64,000 bases of DNA from Dermatophilaceae bacterium Sec6.4 (GTDB taxonomy: Bacteria > Actinomycetota > Actinomycetes > Actinomycetales > Dermatophilaceae): NCBI GenBank assembly GCA_039636865.1, contig CP144172.1, positions 3,038,001-3,102,000 of the forward strand, given 5' to 3'. Below the pieces are notes generated by a model. That model searched no databases and had not been told where the DNA came from. It saw nothing but the letters and a program-made list of their open reading frames with translations. Positions 1-12,340 of the stretch are shown one piece after another. Made by a program: the position numbers and the translations under genes. How positions within the stretch are numbered: position 1 is the stretch's first letter; each line of letters starts with the position of its first letter.

Positions 1-1582
1 GCGCCTGAGCGGCCACCGTGGTCGCATCCCACATGTGAACAGCACCCTCGTGCATTGCCGTGCCGGTGTCGATGGGATTGGCAGGCACGGAGACGAAGTA
101 CTCGGCGTAGCCCTGTTCGTCGATGGCGCGAAGCTCCTGCAGCAACTCATCGCCCTCCACGGTTTGATTGGCGAGCACCAGCACCCGCGACGCCGGAGAC
201 GTCGGCTCGGCGATATCGGCTGTGGAGATGTCACGGTCACGGAAACGCTTGGTCGCGAAGAAGATCACAACCACCAGCGCCCATGCGCCGAGACTCTCCA
301 CGAACTGCGACCGAGAGCTTGCATCCCAGGCCATCTGACCCAGAATCGCAAGGATGCCCACCGCAACCAGGATCGACAAGACGGGGAACAACCACATCTT
401 GACGGTCAGATCCTTGGACCCGGAGCGATACCGCAGCACGATCTGGGAGATGCAGATGAGGAGGTAGACGAACAAGATGATCGCGCCCGAGGAGTTCAAC
501 AGGAACAAGAACACCGTCTCGGGCGAGATAGCCGCAGCGATGACGCAGAGGAATCCGACGACGGAGGAGCTGAGGATCGCCATCATCGGAACACCCGCAC
601 CGTTGACCTTCATCATGCCCAGCGGCGCCTCACGCCTGGCTGCCAGCACGAAGAGCATCCGTGAGGAGGTGTAGAGGCCCGAATTGAGGCAGGACAATAC
701 GGCCGTCAGGACGACGGCATTCATGATGTCTCCGGCGGCGGGAATCTGCATCTGGGTGAACGCCGCGACGAAGGGCGAAGCGCCCAGGCTCTTGGAGTTC
801 CACGGGAGAATCAGGACGAGCAGCAGCATCGAACCCACGTAGAACACGGCAATGCGGAAGACCACCGAGTTGGTTGCTTTTTTGATGGCCCGGCCCGGGT
901 CATCGGACTCGGCGGCCGCAATGGTCGCTACCTCGGCACCGACCATCGAGAAGATCACCACGATGATGGCGGCAAAGATGGCGGACCCTCCGTGCGGGAG
1001 GAACCCCCCGTGTGCCGTCAGGTTACTGACGTCGAATCCGCCCTTTTTACCCGGCCAGAAACCGACGACGTACAGCACACCCATGACGATGAAGACGATG
1101 ATCGCCGCAACCTTGATACCGGCGAACCAGAACTCGAATTCACCGAACGAGCTGACCGAGACCAGGTTGGTCGCCGTCATCAGCGCCATCAGGATCAGGG
1201 AGAGCAACCAGAGAGGGACACCGGGTAGCCAGTACTGGATGACCTTGCCACCGGCGACGGCCTCAAAGCCGATCACAATGACCCAGAAGTACCAATACAA
1301 CCAGCCGACGGAGAAGCCTGCCCAACCGCCGAGGGCGTTGCGCGCGTAGTCCGCGAACGAACCCGTCGACGGGTTGGCGACCGCCATTTCTCCGAGCATA
1401 CGCATGACCAGAATGATGAGAATTCCAGCGCTGAGGTAACTCAGGAACGCACCTGGGCCTGCTTCGCCGATGACGACGCCCGATCCGACGAACAGCCCGG
1501 CACCGATAACGCCACCCATGGCGATCATTGTCAGGTGGCGTTGTTTGAGACCCTTTTTGAGTTCCACTGGTGGAGCTCCCAT
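1..1582 (-). CDS. Amino acid permease, APC superfamily (C-terminus beyond window)
   Basis: Cytoplasmic-membrane amino acid transporter of the APC superfamily, closest in look to the AnsP/GabP/CycA group. The frame is open from an ATG at 1582 to the window edge, 527 codons, so the end is missing. The N-terminus MGAPPVELKKGLKQRHLTM is followed by the Gly-rich first membrane segment IAMGGVIGAGLFVGSG, the substrate-binding signature of the family, and by about eleven further hydrophobic segments. From about residue 445 the protein becomes hydrophilic and contains SRVLVLANQTV, which suggests an extra cytoplasmic domain of the kind found on some actinobacterial GABA permeases. A GAGGAG ribosome-binding site lies just upstream of the ATG. 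Substrate cannot be told from sequence alone. Confidence 0.85.
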   Translation of the reverse strand, partial: MGAPPVELKKGLKQRHLTMIAMGGVIGAGLFVGSGVVIGEAGPGAFLSYLSAGILIILVMRMLGEMAVANPSTGSFADYARNALGGWAGFSVGWLYWYFWVIVIGFEAVAGGKVIQYWLPGVPLWLLSLILMALMTATNLVSVSSFGEFEFWFAGIKVAAIIVFIVMGVLYVVGFWPGKKGGFDVSNLTAHGGFLPHGGSAIFAAIIVVIFSMVGAEVATIAAAESDDPGRAIKKATNSVVFRIAVFYVGSMLLLVLILPWNSKSLGASPFVAAFTQMQIPAAGDIMNAVVLTAVLSCLNSGLYTSSRMLFVLAARREAPLGMMKVNGAGVPMMAILSSSVVGFLCVIAAAISPETVFLFLLNSSGAIILFVYLLICISQIVLRYRSGSKDLTVKMWLFPVLSILVAVGILAILGQMAWDASSRSQFVESLGAWALVVVIFFATKRFRDRDISTADIAEPTSPASRVLVLANQTVEGDELLQELRAIDEQGYAEYFVSVPANPIDTGTAMHEGAVHMWDATTVAAQA

Positions 1583-1882
1583 TGATACTTCTCCTCAGCA
1601 AGGTCGACCCTCTGGCGGGGTCGATTGGCGTCGATGCCTGAACACCGCGCGAGTCAACCCAACTGGGCGAATCAACACGCAGCACGCGCCGGACCCGTCG
1701 ATACGGAGCAGCACGCTCGACCCAGGATCGAGAGTGGGCCGTCGAGCATTTCGCTGTCGCTTATGGCGCACGAATTGCTTAAGAGGAACCCTGCGTTGGC
1801 TGAGTATTACCTGTCAATACAAACTGATGGGTAACTTTCGCCTGGGGGGATCAACGGACCATATCGTTACCTGCCGGAGACC
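1583..1882. other. Intergenic region between permease and ffh
   Basis: Three hundred bases with no convincing gene. It must hold the permease promoter, reading leftward. A 7-bp stem (1604-1610 with 1618-1624) would lie in the permease leader. An AT-richer stretch around 1785-1830 contains, on the minus strand, TTGACA followed by TAATAC, but the spacing is too short for a standard promoter pair, so I do not call one. Confidence 0.5.
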
Positions 1883-3517
1883 TCAGTCCTTGGTGCCGAG
1901 GAACTTCTCGAAGCCCTTCGGGATTTTGACCGGCTCGCTCGGCTCGTCGACAGGGGCGCCGAATGCGTTGCCGAAGGAACGTTCGCGGGCGTCGGAGGCC
2001 TTGCTCAGCGCCTCTTTCTCCTGCTGGGCGCGCTTGGCGGGATTGCCGCTCTTACCCTTCTTCACCTGCTGCTTGCCGCGCTTACCCCCGGCGGCGCCAC
2101 CCATGCCCGCCATTCCAGGCATGCCGGGTATCCCCCCGCCACGACGCATCTGGCGCATCATCTTCTGCGCCTGACCAAAACGCTCCAGAAGCTGGTTGAC
2201 CTCCGAAACGGTCACTCCGGATCCCTTGGCGATGCGGGCCCGACGAGAGCCGTTGATGACCTTGGGGTGGGTGCGCTCGAAACGGGTCATCGACTGCACC
2301 ATGGCCTCGACGCGGACGAACTCGTTCTCATCCAGCGCGGCGAGCTGGTCGCGCATACCCGACATGCCGGGCATCATGCCCATCAGAGCCTTGATGTTGC
2401 CCATCTTCTTGATGGCATTCATCTGCTCCAGGAAGTCTTCGAAGGTGAAGTCCTCCTCGTCCATGAACTTGCGCGCCATCTCACTGGCCTGACGCTGATC
2501 GAACGCCTTCTCGGCCTGCTCGATCAACGTCAGGACATCGCCCATGTCCAGAATCCGCGAGGCCATCCGGTCCGGATGGAAGACCTCGATGTCCTGCACG
2601 CCTTCACCCGTGGAGGAATACATGATCGGACGGCCGGTCACCGAGGCGACCGACAGTGCCGCGCCACCACGCGCGTCGCCATCGAGTTTGGACAGCACCA
2701 CACCGGTGAAATCAACACTTCGCTGGAAGGCCAACGCCGTCTCGATCGCGGCCTGACCGATCATCGCGTCGATGACGAAGAGCACCTCGTCGGGCTTGAT
2801 CGCCTCCCGGATGTCGGCGGCCTGCTGCATCAGTGCCTCATCGACCGCCAGCCGGCCGGCAGTGTCGACGATGACGACGTCGTACTGACGCACCCGCGCC
2901 TGGCCCACCCCGGCCTGGGCCACCCAGACGGGATCCCCGTAGGATGCCGTGCCGCTGCCGTCGCCCTCCGCGACTGCCCCGACACCACCGACGTTGCCCC
3001 GCTCGGGGGCGAAACACGGTACGCCCGCGCGCTCGGCGACGACCTCCAGCTGCGTCACAGCATTCGGGCGCTGCAGATCGGCCGCGACCAGTACCGGGAA
3101 GTGGCCTTCGTCGCGCAGTCGCCTGGCGAGCTTGCCCGCAAAGGTCGTCTTACCGGAGCCCTGCAACCCCGCCAGCATGATGACCGTCGGCGGGCGCTTG
3201 GCCAGCGACAGCGGTCGGGTCTGGCCACCGAGGATCTGCACGAGTTCCTCGTTGACGATCTTGACGATCTGCTGGCCCGGGTTCAGGGCCTTACTGACCT
3301 CGGCGCCGAGTGCGCGCTCGCGGACCTGGGAGGTGAACTGCCGCACGACCGTCGTCGCGACGTCGGCGTCCAGCAACGCCAGCCGGATGTCCCGGATAGT
3401 GGCGTTGATATCGGATTCGCTGAGCCGACCCTTGCCCTTGATGTTCTTGAAGGTGGCCGTCAAGCGGTCAGAAAGAGTGTTGAACACGCGCCCAAGGATA
3501 TCGGGCGCCGCCACCAC
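1883..3517 (-). CDS. ffh: Signal recognition particle protein Ffh
   Basis: GTPase subunit of the signal recognition particle; it binds signal peptides of nascent membrane proteins and docks with FtsY. It has an N-terminal four-helix bundle, the P-loop GLQGSGKTT (residues 117-125), DTAGRL (218-223), TKLDGD, and a C-terminal Met-rich M domain ending in a Gly/Met-rich and basic tail. An alternative GTG at 3487 gives the usual family start, xFNTLSDRL, and is at least as likely as the GTG at 3517. Between APERGN and GDPV (about residues 175-194) there is a Gly-rich stretch of some 16-18 residues that most family members lack. Its partner ftsY lies about 11 kb away on the same strand. Confidence 0.97.
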   Translation of the reverse strand: MVAAPDILGRVFNTLSDRLTATFKNIKGKGRLSESDINATIRDIRLALLDADVATTVVRQFTSQVRERALGAEVSKALNPGQQIVKIVNEELVQILGGQTRPLSLAKRPPTVIMLAGLQGSGKTTFAGKLARRLRDEGHFPVLVAADLQRPNAVTQLEVVAERAGVPCFAPERGNVGGVGAVAEGDGSGTASYGDPVWVAQAGVGQARVRQYDVVIVDTAGRLAVDEALMQQAADIREAIKPDEVLFVIDAMIGQAAIETALAFQRSVDFTGVVLSKLDGDARGGAALSVASVTGRPIMYSSTGEGVQDIEVFHPDRMASRILDMGDVLTLIEQAEKAFDQRQASEMARKFMDEEDFTFEDFLEQMNAIKKMGNIKALMGMMPGMSGMRDQLAALDENEFVRVEAMVQSMTRFERTHPKVINGSRRARIAKGSGVTVSEVNQLLERFGQAQKMMRQMRRGGGIPGMPGMAGMGGAAGGKRGKQQVKKGKSGNPAKRAQQEKEALSKASDARERSFGNAFGAPVDEPSEPVKIPKGFEKFLGTKD

Positions 3518-3534
3518 TGGCGGCGTGGTGGGTT

Positions 3535-7690
<4,156 letters not shown>

Positions 7691-7714
7691 GGGGGATGAC
7701 TATGAGCGACCTGC

Positions 7715-7741
7715 GTTTCGCCCGACCGCGCCCGTTGTTAC
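7715..7741 (-). promoter_or_regulatory. Possible GlnR-like site upstream of amt
   Basis: On the minus strand, GTAAC (7737-7741) is followed 17 bases later by GAAAC (7715-7719). GlnR sites of actinobacteria use GTnAC and GAAAC half sites in a regular spacing, and GlnR commonly controls amt-glnB-glnD. Only two half sites match and the one between them does not, so this is weak. Confidence 0.25.
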
Positions 7742-7768
7742 AACGATGTTGCGAGTGACGACCGGAGG

Positions 7769-8554
7769 TTAACGATCTGTTGCGAGCTCGTGCTCCTGGA
7801 TCAGAGCAGCCCGGCGCCACGGATCCCCGACCCCGGACGTCCAGGTCTCCGGTGGTGTGACGGTCGTCCGTGGCGCCCAGTGCACCGTGCTGGCTGACGA
7901 TGTGTCGATGGCTCCCGCAGCGTCCGCTTGCAGCATCGCTGCCAACCGGGCCAGCGCGTCGACGCCGGAACAGACGTCTGTTCCTTCGACCAGCACCGGC
8001 AGCTCATTGCGCGCTACCTGCGCCCACTCCTCGCGCCAGCTGCGGATCAGTTCCCAGGCCGCAGTGGTGATCGGCTCCCGGGTCATCGCCACCGCATATC
8101 CGAACCGCTTGATCGGGTCACTCGTGGCGTCGCTGCGCATGAAAGCCGGGGCCAGCACCGTGCGTAGTTTCTCCGGGTTGCCGATATCGATCCCATGCCT
8201 CCAGTACGCAGAGAACAAAGTACGCCGGATCGCGTCCGGGGCGTGAGCGACCACTCCTTCGGCATACGCCGACACCGCTGCGGTGGGGTTCGGTATCAGA
8301 TCAGGCGGATCGTCGAGTAACCCGTGCTGAGAAGCCGGTACTGCCTGCATACCCGCGAGCGCGGTCGTCATATCGCTCGATTCCGCGGGGGTCCGGCGAC
8401 GTCCACCGACCGGCAGACCGGACTCACCCTCGATCGCCCGCCATTCGATAGGGCGACCACCCAGCCGCAACCGATCTACCAGCTGGCTCGCCAGGTAGCA
8501 CCGCGCGCCACTGAAATCTGCGTAGACAACTGCTGCAACGACCATTGGGTTCAC
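7769..8554 (-). CDS. DsbA/FrnE-like thioredoxin-fold protein without CXXC
   Basis: 261-residue cytoplasmic protein with no signal peptide. The start, VVYADFSGARCYLASQLVDRL, matches the first strand and helix of DsbA-family proteins of the FrnE/2-hydroxychromene carboxylate isomerase type, where the usual text is close to SDxxCPWCYL. Here the CPWC-type motif is replaced by SGARC, so only one cysteine is left and thiol redox activity in the usual way is unlikely. The helical middle (residues about 75-190) and the end fit the same fold. It follows the amt operon on the same strand but upstream of it, separated by about 80 bases. Function unknown; the family call is by pattern only. Confidence 0.55.
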   Translation of the reverse strand: MNPMVVAAVVYADFSGARCYLASQLVDRLRLGGRPIEWRAIEGESGLPVGGRRRTPAESSDMTTALAGMQAVPASQHGLLDDPPDLIPNPTAAVSAYAEGVVAHAPDAIRRTLFSAYWRHGIDIGNPEKLRTVLAPAFMRSDATSDPIKRFGYAVAMTREPITTAAWELIRSWREEWAQVARNELPVLVEGTDVCSGVDALARLAAMLQADAAGAIDTSSASTVHWAPRTTVTPPETWTSGVGDPWRRAALIQEHELATDR

Positions 8555-8578
8555 CGTCGACCTTGTGTGCCTGCTCTG

Positions 8579-8620
8579 CTCGGGCCGCCTGTCACCTTCA
8601 TGGTGGCCCGAGTTGTTTTT
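8579..8620 (+). terminator. Hairpin with T-tract on the plus strand
   Basis: CTCGGGCC (8579-8586) pairs perfectly with GGCCCGAG (8605-8612), and TTGTTTTTA follows. The shape is that of an intrinsic terminator read rightward, although both flanking genes read leftward. On the minus strand it would lie just after the SufR-like gene and before the DsbA-like gene, but without a U-tract. Confidence 0.4.
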
Positions 8621-8661
8621 ACTAATTTATTGGATATATTACCCGATCCAGAAGGCTCGGC

Positions 8662-9339
8662 TCAGCCCGCCAGTCGGGCAATGCACAGGTTGGGCTCGAC
8701 GAAGGGCTCCAGGCTGTCCACCCGTACCGGCGCTGTGAGCTCGGCCAGGACCCCACGCATCAGCCCCAGATGGACTGCGCAGACAACATCGCGGTTGGCC
8801 TCTGCCGCCTCTCGGAAAGGACAGTGGTGCAACAGGATCAGCCGGGTATCGCTCGTGGTGACGGGCTCTGGAGCGAAGCCGTAATCGCTGAGGACCGCCG
8901 TCAGCGCGCTGACCGCAGCAGGAGCACTGCGGACGGCCCCATCAGCGCCCACCACCGAGCGACCCCACGCTTCTCCCGCTTCCAGTGCGGCGCCGGCGGG
9001 ATGATCGGATCGGGTGGCGATGTACTGCACCAGCAGTTGTGCCAACAACCCGTACCGACGTGCACTACGGGCGGTACCTTCGGAACTGCTCTTGTACAAC
9101 GCCCTCGGACGACCCGGGCCCGTGCGTGCTCCCGTTGTCCGCTCAACCAGCTGTTGTTCGATCAGCGCATCGAGATGAAAGCGAGCGGTGTTGGGATGAA
9201 GTCCGACGTGAGCGCAGATTGCCTTGATCCCGAGGGGTCCGTCGGCCTCCTGCAGCACGGCGAGCACCCGGCCACGACTGGCGCCGATGGCGGTGTTATC
9301 CGGCGGTTCGGTGGGGATCACGCTCGACATGGCATCCAT
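8662..9339 (-). CDS. Winged-helix regulator with cysteine-rich C-terminus (SufR-like)
   Basis: Transcription factor of the ArsR-like/COG2345 group. An N-terminal winged helix-turn-helix (IKAICAHVGLHPNTARFHLDALIEQ) is followed by PGRPRALYK, the usual wing. The C-terminal half has cysteines in LHHCPF, VCAVHLG and LCIARL, the places where SufR-type regulators bind an iron-sulfur cluster, so cluster or metal sensing is possible. I chose the ATG at 9339, which has TAGGA four bases upstream; a TTG at 9369 is less likely. It is divergent from the transporter gene at 9381 with only 41 bases between, and so probably controls that gene and itself. Confidence 0.75.
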   Translation of the reverse strand: MDAMSSVIPTEPPDNTAIGASRGRVLAVLQEADGPLGIKAICAHVGLHPNTARFHLDALIEQQLVERTTGARTGPGRPRALYKSSSEGTARSARRYGLLAQLLVQYIATRSDHPAGAALEAGEAWGRSVVGADGAVRSAPAAVSALTAVLSDYGFAPEPVTTSDTRLILLHHCPFREAAEANRDVVCAVHLGLMRGVLAELTAPVRVDSLEPFVEPNLCIARLAG

Positions 9340-9346
9340 GATCCTA

Positions 9347-9371
9347 TTTTTCACCGTCGAATGGTGCAAAA
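9347..9371. promoter_or_regulatory. Candidate operator in the divergent gap
   Basis: TTTTTCACC (9347-9355) and GGTGCAAAA (9363-9371) form an inverted repeat with eight of nine positions matching around a 7-base centre. It fills most of the 41-base gap between the SufR-like gene and the transporter, which is where an autoregulator's site is expected. Confidence 0.45.
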
Positions 9372-9380
9372 GCGGTCCGC

Positions 9381-10457
9381 GTGACGATCGACCCGGTACC
9401 GACGTTCAGCGCACGACACGCCGTTCGCGAGGCCGTACGGGGCATGCCCCCGGGCTACTTCGCACTGGTCATGGCAACCGGAATCGTCTCGATCGCCACC
9501 AAGGACCGCGGAATTGATGCCCTTTCGGGGGCGCTGCTGTGGCTGGGCATCCTGGAGTACGCCACCCTGGTCGTGTTGTATGTCTGGCGGGCAGTCGCCT
9601 TCCTGCCGGCGGTCCGAGCCGACCTCGCCGACCCGTCGCATGCTTTCGCCTACTTCACCTTCGTTGCAGCCACCGATGTCCTCGGCGCGCGGCTGGCCAG
9701 CAACAGTCACCAGGGCAGTGGCAGTGCCATCGTCCTGTTGTGTGTCGGCGGGTCGACCTGGGTGGTTCTGGGGTACCTCATTCCCTGGACCGCGGTCGTC
9801 GGCCACGCGCGGCGTCCACTGCTGCACTTTGCGAACGGCACCTGGTTCATCTGGGCCGTCGCGAGCCAATCCGTCGCCGTCCTCGCCGCTTCCCTGGAAC
9901 CATCCGTATCCAGCGGCCGTCGCGAGCTCGCCCTGATGGCGGTGTTCGCCTGGTCGGTCGGCACCTTTCTCTACGCAGCAGCTGGAATCTTCGTCGCGGC
10001 GCGCCTGCTGATCTACCCGGTCAGGCCGAAAGATCTGACCCCGCCGTACTGGGTGGCCATGGGAGCCACGGCCATCACGGTGGTGGCCGGCGCGCGTATC
10101 GCCGGGATGGCCGACGCGCCCATGGTCAGTGCCACCCGCGGTTTGGTCGCGGGGGCTTCGGTGCTCTTCTGGGCGTTCGGCACCTGGTTGATTCCGCCGT
10201 TGATCGCCGCGGGCGTATGGCGTCACATCGTCCACCGCGTTCCCCTTCGCTATGACGCGTCGTTGTGGAGCATGGTGTTTCCACTCGGCATGTACGCCGT
10301 TGGCGGGCGCTACCTGGGTCAGGTCGATCGGCTACCCGTCGTGGAGTTGATCGGTAACGGTGCCACGTGGGTGGCTCTTACCGTCTGGGCGATCACGGCA
10401 GTCGCCATGATGGGGCGCTTCCTGAGCATCATGGCGCGACCACGGAGTGGGAGATGA
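9381..10457 (+). CDS. TDT-family transporter (TehA/SLAC1-like)
   Basis: Membrane protein of the tellurite-resistance/dicarboxylate transporter family, 358 residues with about ten hydrophobic segments. The opening GYFALVMATGIVSIA is the family hallmark. Members include TehA, the malate permease Mae1 and SLAC1 anion channels; which anion is moved here is not visible. The start is a GTG at 9381, 41 bases from the divergent regulator. The gene is followed within a few bases by the DUF1737 gene on the same strand. Confidence 0.8.
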   Translation: MTIDPVPTFSARHAVREAVRGMPPGYFALVMATGIVSIATKDRGIDALSGALLWLGILEYATLVVLYVWRAVAFLPAVRADLADPSHAFAYFTFVAATDVLGARLASNSHQGSGSAIVLLCVGGSTWVVLGYLIPWTAVVGHARRPLLHFANGTWFIWAVASQSVAVLAASLEPSVSSGRRELALMAVFAWSVGTFLYAAAGIFVAARLLIYPVRPKDLTPPYWVAMGATAITVVAGARIAGMADAPMVSATRGLVAGASVLFWAFGTWLIPPLIAAGVWRHIVHRVPLRYDASLWSMVFPLGMYAVGGRYLGQVDRLPVVELIGNGATWVALTVWAITAVAMMGRFLSIMARPRSGR

Positions 10458-10464
10458 TGACCTC

Positions 10465-10659
10465 ATGAGTGATCCCCTGCGTTACCGACTGCTGACCGGC
10501 CCCGACGACCGCAGTTTCTGCGAGAAGGTCAGCGCCGCGCTGGAGGAGGGGTACGTACTGCACGGCTCGCCGTCGATCGCATTCGACGGAGGGCGGCTCA
10601 TCGCCGCGCAGGCCGTCATCCTGGCGAGCCCGACCGACGGCTGGGTGCACAACGCATGA
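10465..10659 (+). CDS. DUF1737 small protein
   Basis: 64-residue soluble protein. YRLLTGPDDRSFCEKVSAALEEGY followed by LHGSPSIAFDG is the DUF1737 pattern, a short domain of unknown function. I prefer the ATG at 10465 (MSDPLRYRLL) over a GTG at 10447; GGGAG lies upstream. Its stop overlaps the start of the rhodanese gene by four bases (ATGA), so the two are coupled and belong to the unit that continues to metZ. Confidence 0.8.
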   Translation: MSDPLRYRLLTGPDDRSFCEKVSAALEEGYVLHGSPSIAFDGGRLIAAQAVILASPTDGWVHNA

Positions 10660-11081
10660 GCGAGGGATACGCGGGCGATCTGACCCCGCAGCAAGCGTGG
10701 GCGCTGCTCACCGAACACGACGATGCGATGCTGGTCGATGTCCGCACCCGCGCCGAATGGGCCTATGTCGGCGTGCCTGACACCGCCGCCTTGGAACGGC
10801 CGACCGAACTGGTCGAGTGGGTGAACTTCCCTGAGGGCGCGGCCAATACCGGCTTTGTCAGCGAGTTACAGCAGACCGGCCTGCAGCGAGGCGACGGCCG
10901 ACCCCTCGTGTTCCTGTGCCGCAGCGGGGTCCGCTCGATCAGCGCGGCGCGGGCCGCAACCGCAGCAGGCCTCGGCCCGGCCTACAACGTACTGGACGGG
11001 TTCGAGGGCGGCCTGGACGCCGACGCACACCGCGGCACAGCGGGTTGGCGCGCTGCCGGACTACCGTGGAAGCAGAGCTGA
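10656..11081 (+). CDS. Rhodanese-like sulfurtransferase
   Basis: Single-domain rhodanese of 141 residues. The active-site loop LCRSGVRS contains the catalytic cysteine that carries persulfide; LVDVRTRAEW is the conserved N-terminal strand. It overlaps the DUF1737 gene and ends four bases before metZ. A rhodanese directly before metZ is a common actinobacterial order, which suggests delivery or handling of sulfide sulfur for homocysteine synthesis. The actual sulfur donor is not known. Confidence 0.9.
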   Translation: MSEGYAGDLTPQQAWALLTEHDDAMLVDVRTRAEWAYVGVPDTAALERPTELVEWVNFPEGAANTGFVSELQQTGLQRGDGRPLVFLCRSGVRSISAARAATAAGLGPAYNVLDGFEGGLDADAHRGTAGWRAAGLPWKQS

Positions 11082-11084
11082 GCA

Positions 11085-12308
11085 ATGAGTGATCCACGAC
11101 CGAAGTCGTCGCTGCCGGGCGGCCTGCGGCCCAGCACCTACGCCGTCCGCGGCGGCCACCAACGCAGCGATTTCGACGAGACGTCCGAGGCACTGTTCCT
11201 GACCCAGGGTTACGTCTACCACCGGGCGGCCGACGCGGAAGCGGCGTTCGCCGGCGATCTGGACCGCTTCGTCTACAGCCGGTACGGGAACCCGACCGTC
11301 GCGACTTTCGAGGAGCGACTGCGACTCATCGAGGACGCGCCGGCGTGTTTTGCGACGGCCACGGGCATGTCGGCGGTCTTCACCGCACTGGCGGCGCTGG
11401 TCAGGCAAGGCTCCCGAATCGTCTCCGCCCGTGCTCTTTTCGGGTCCACTATCGTCATCTTCGAGGAGATCCTCGCGGGGTGGGGCGTGCACACCGATTA
11501 CGTCGACGGGCACGATCTGGACCAGTGGGAGCAGGCCCTGGCCACCCCCGCCGACGTGGTGTTCTTTGAGACGCCCACCAACCCGATGCAGGACGTGATC
11601 GACATCGCCGCAGTCTGCGAGTTGGCCCATGCTGCGGGGGCCACGGTGATCGTCGACAACGTCTTCGCAACCCCCGTGCTGCAGAGACCGATGACGATGG
11701 GCGTGGACGTCGTGGTCTACTCCGCCACCAAACACATCGACGGGCAGGGTCGGGTGCTCGGCGGAGCCATCCTGGGCGGCACCGACTACATCGACGGCCC
11801 GGTCAAGAAGCTGATCCGCAACACGGGTCCGAGTATGTCCCCCTTCAATGCGTGGGTCCTGCTCAAGGGTCTGGAGACTCTGGACCTGCGGGTGCGCGCC
11901 GCCACGTCCAGTGCCTTGGAGCTGGCGCAGTGGCTGCAGAGTCAACCTCAGATCGCGTCGGTGCGGTATCCCTACCTGCCCTCACATCCGCAGTACGACC
12001 TGGCCCGGCGTCAGCAGGACGGCGGGGGCACGGTCGTGACCTTTACCCTCGCGAGCGGCAACGACCCCGCTGATGCAAAGGCCGCTGCGTTCGCTCTGCT
12101 GGACAATCTGGCGATTGTCGACATCTCCAACAACCTCGGCGACACCAAGTCGCTCATCACCCATCCGGCCACGACAACGCATCGCAAACTGGGGCCGGCG
12201 GGTAGAGCCAAAGTTGGCATCGGCGAGGCCACTGTGCGGTTCTCCGTCGGCTTGGAGCACGTGGAAGACCTACGTGACGATCTTGCGGCTGCCCTCGCGC
12301 ACGTCTGA
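11085..12308 (+). CDS. metZ: O-succinylhomoserine sulfhydrylase
   Basis: PLP enzyme that makes homocysteine from an activated homoserine and sulfide in methionine synthesis. The 407-residue protein shows the Cys/Met-metabolism PLP fold: RYGNPTV near the N-terminus, FETPTNPM, the DNVFATP strand and the lysine that binds PLP in SATKHIDGQGRVLGG. The HIDGQGRVLGG text is typical of MetZ rather than of cystathionine synthases, though acetyl- versus succinyl-homoserine preference cannot be told. It is the last gene of a unit with DUF1737 and rhodanese. Confidence 0.92.
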   Translation: MSDPRPKSSLPGGLRPSTYAVRGGHQRSDFDETSEALFLTQGYVYHRAADAEAAFAGDLDRFVYSRYGNPTVATFEERLRLIEDAPACFATATGMSAVFTALAALVRQGSRIVSARALFGSTIVIFEEILAGWGVHTDYVDGHDLDQWEQALATPADVVFFETPTNPMQDVIDIAAVCELAHAAGATVIVDNVFATPVLQRPMTMGVDVVVYSATKHIDGQGRVLGGAILGGTDYIDGPVKKLIRNTGPSMSPFNAWVLLKGLETLDLRVRAATSSALELAQWLQSQPQIASVRYPYLPSHPQYDLARRQQDGGGTVVTFTLASGNDPADAKAAAFALLDNLAIVDISNNLGDTKSLITHPATTTHRKLGPAGRAKVGIGEATVRFSVGLEHVEDLRDDLAAALAHV

Positions 12309-12340
12309 GAAACCGGGGGCGGCACCGCCGCGTCTGCCAG

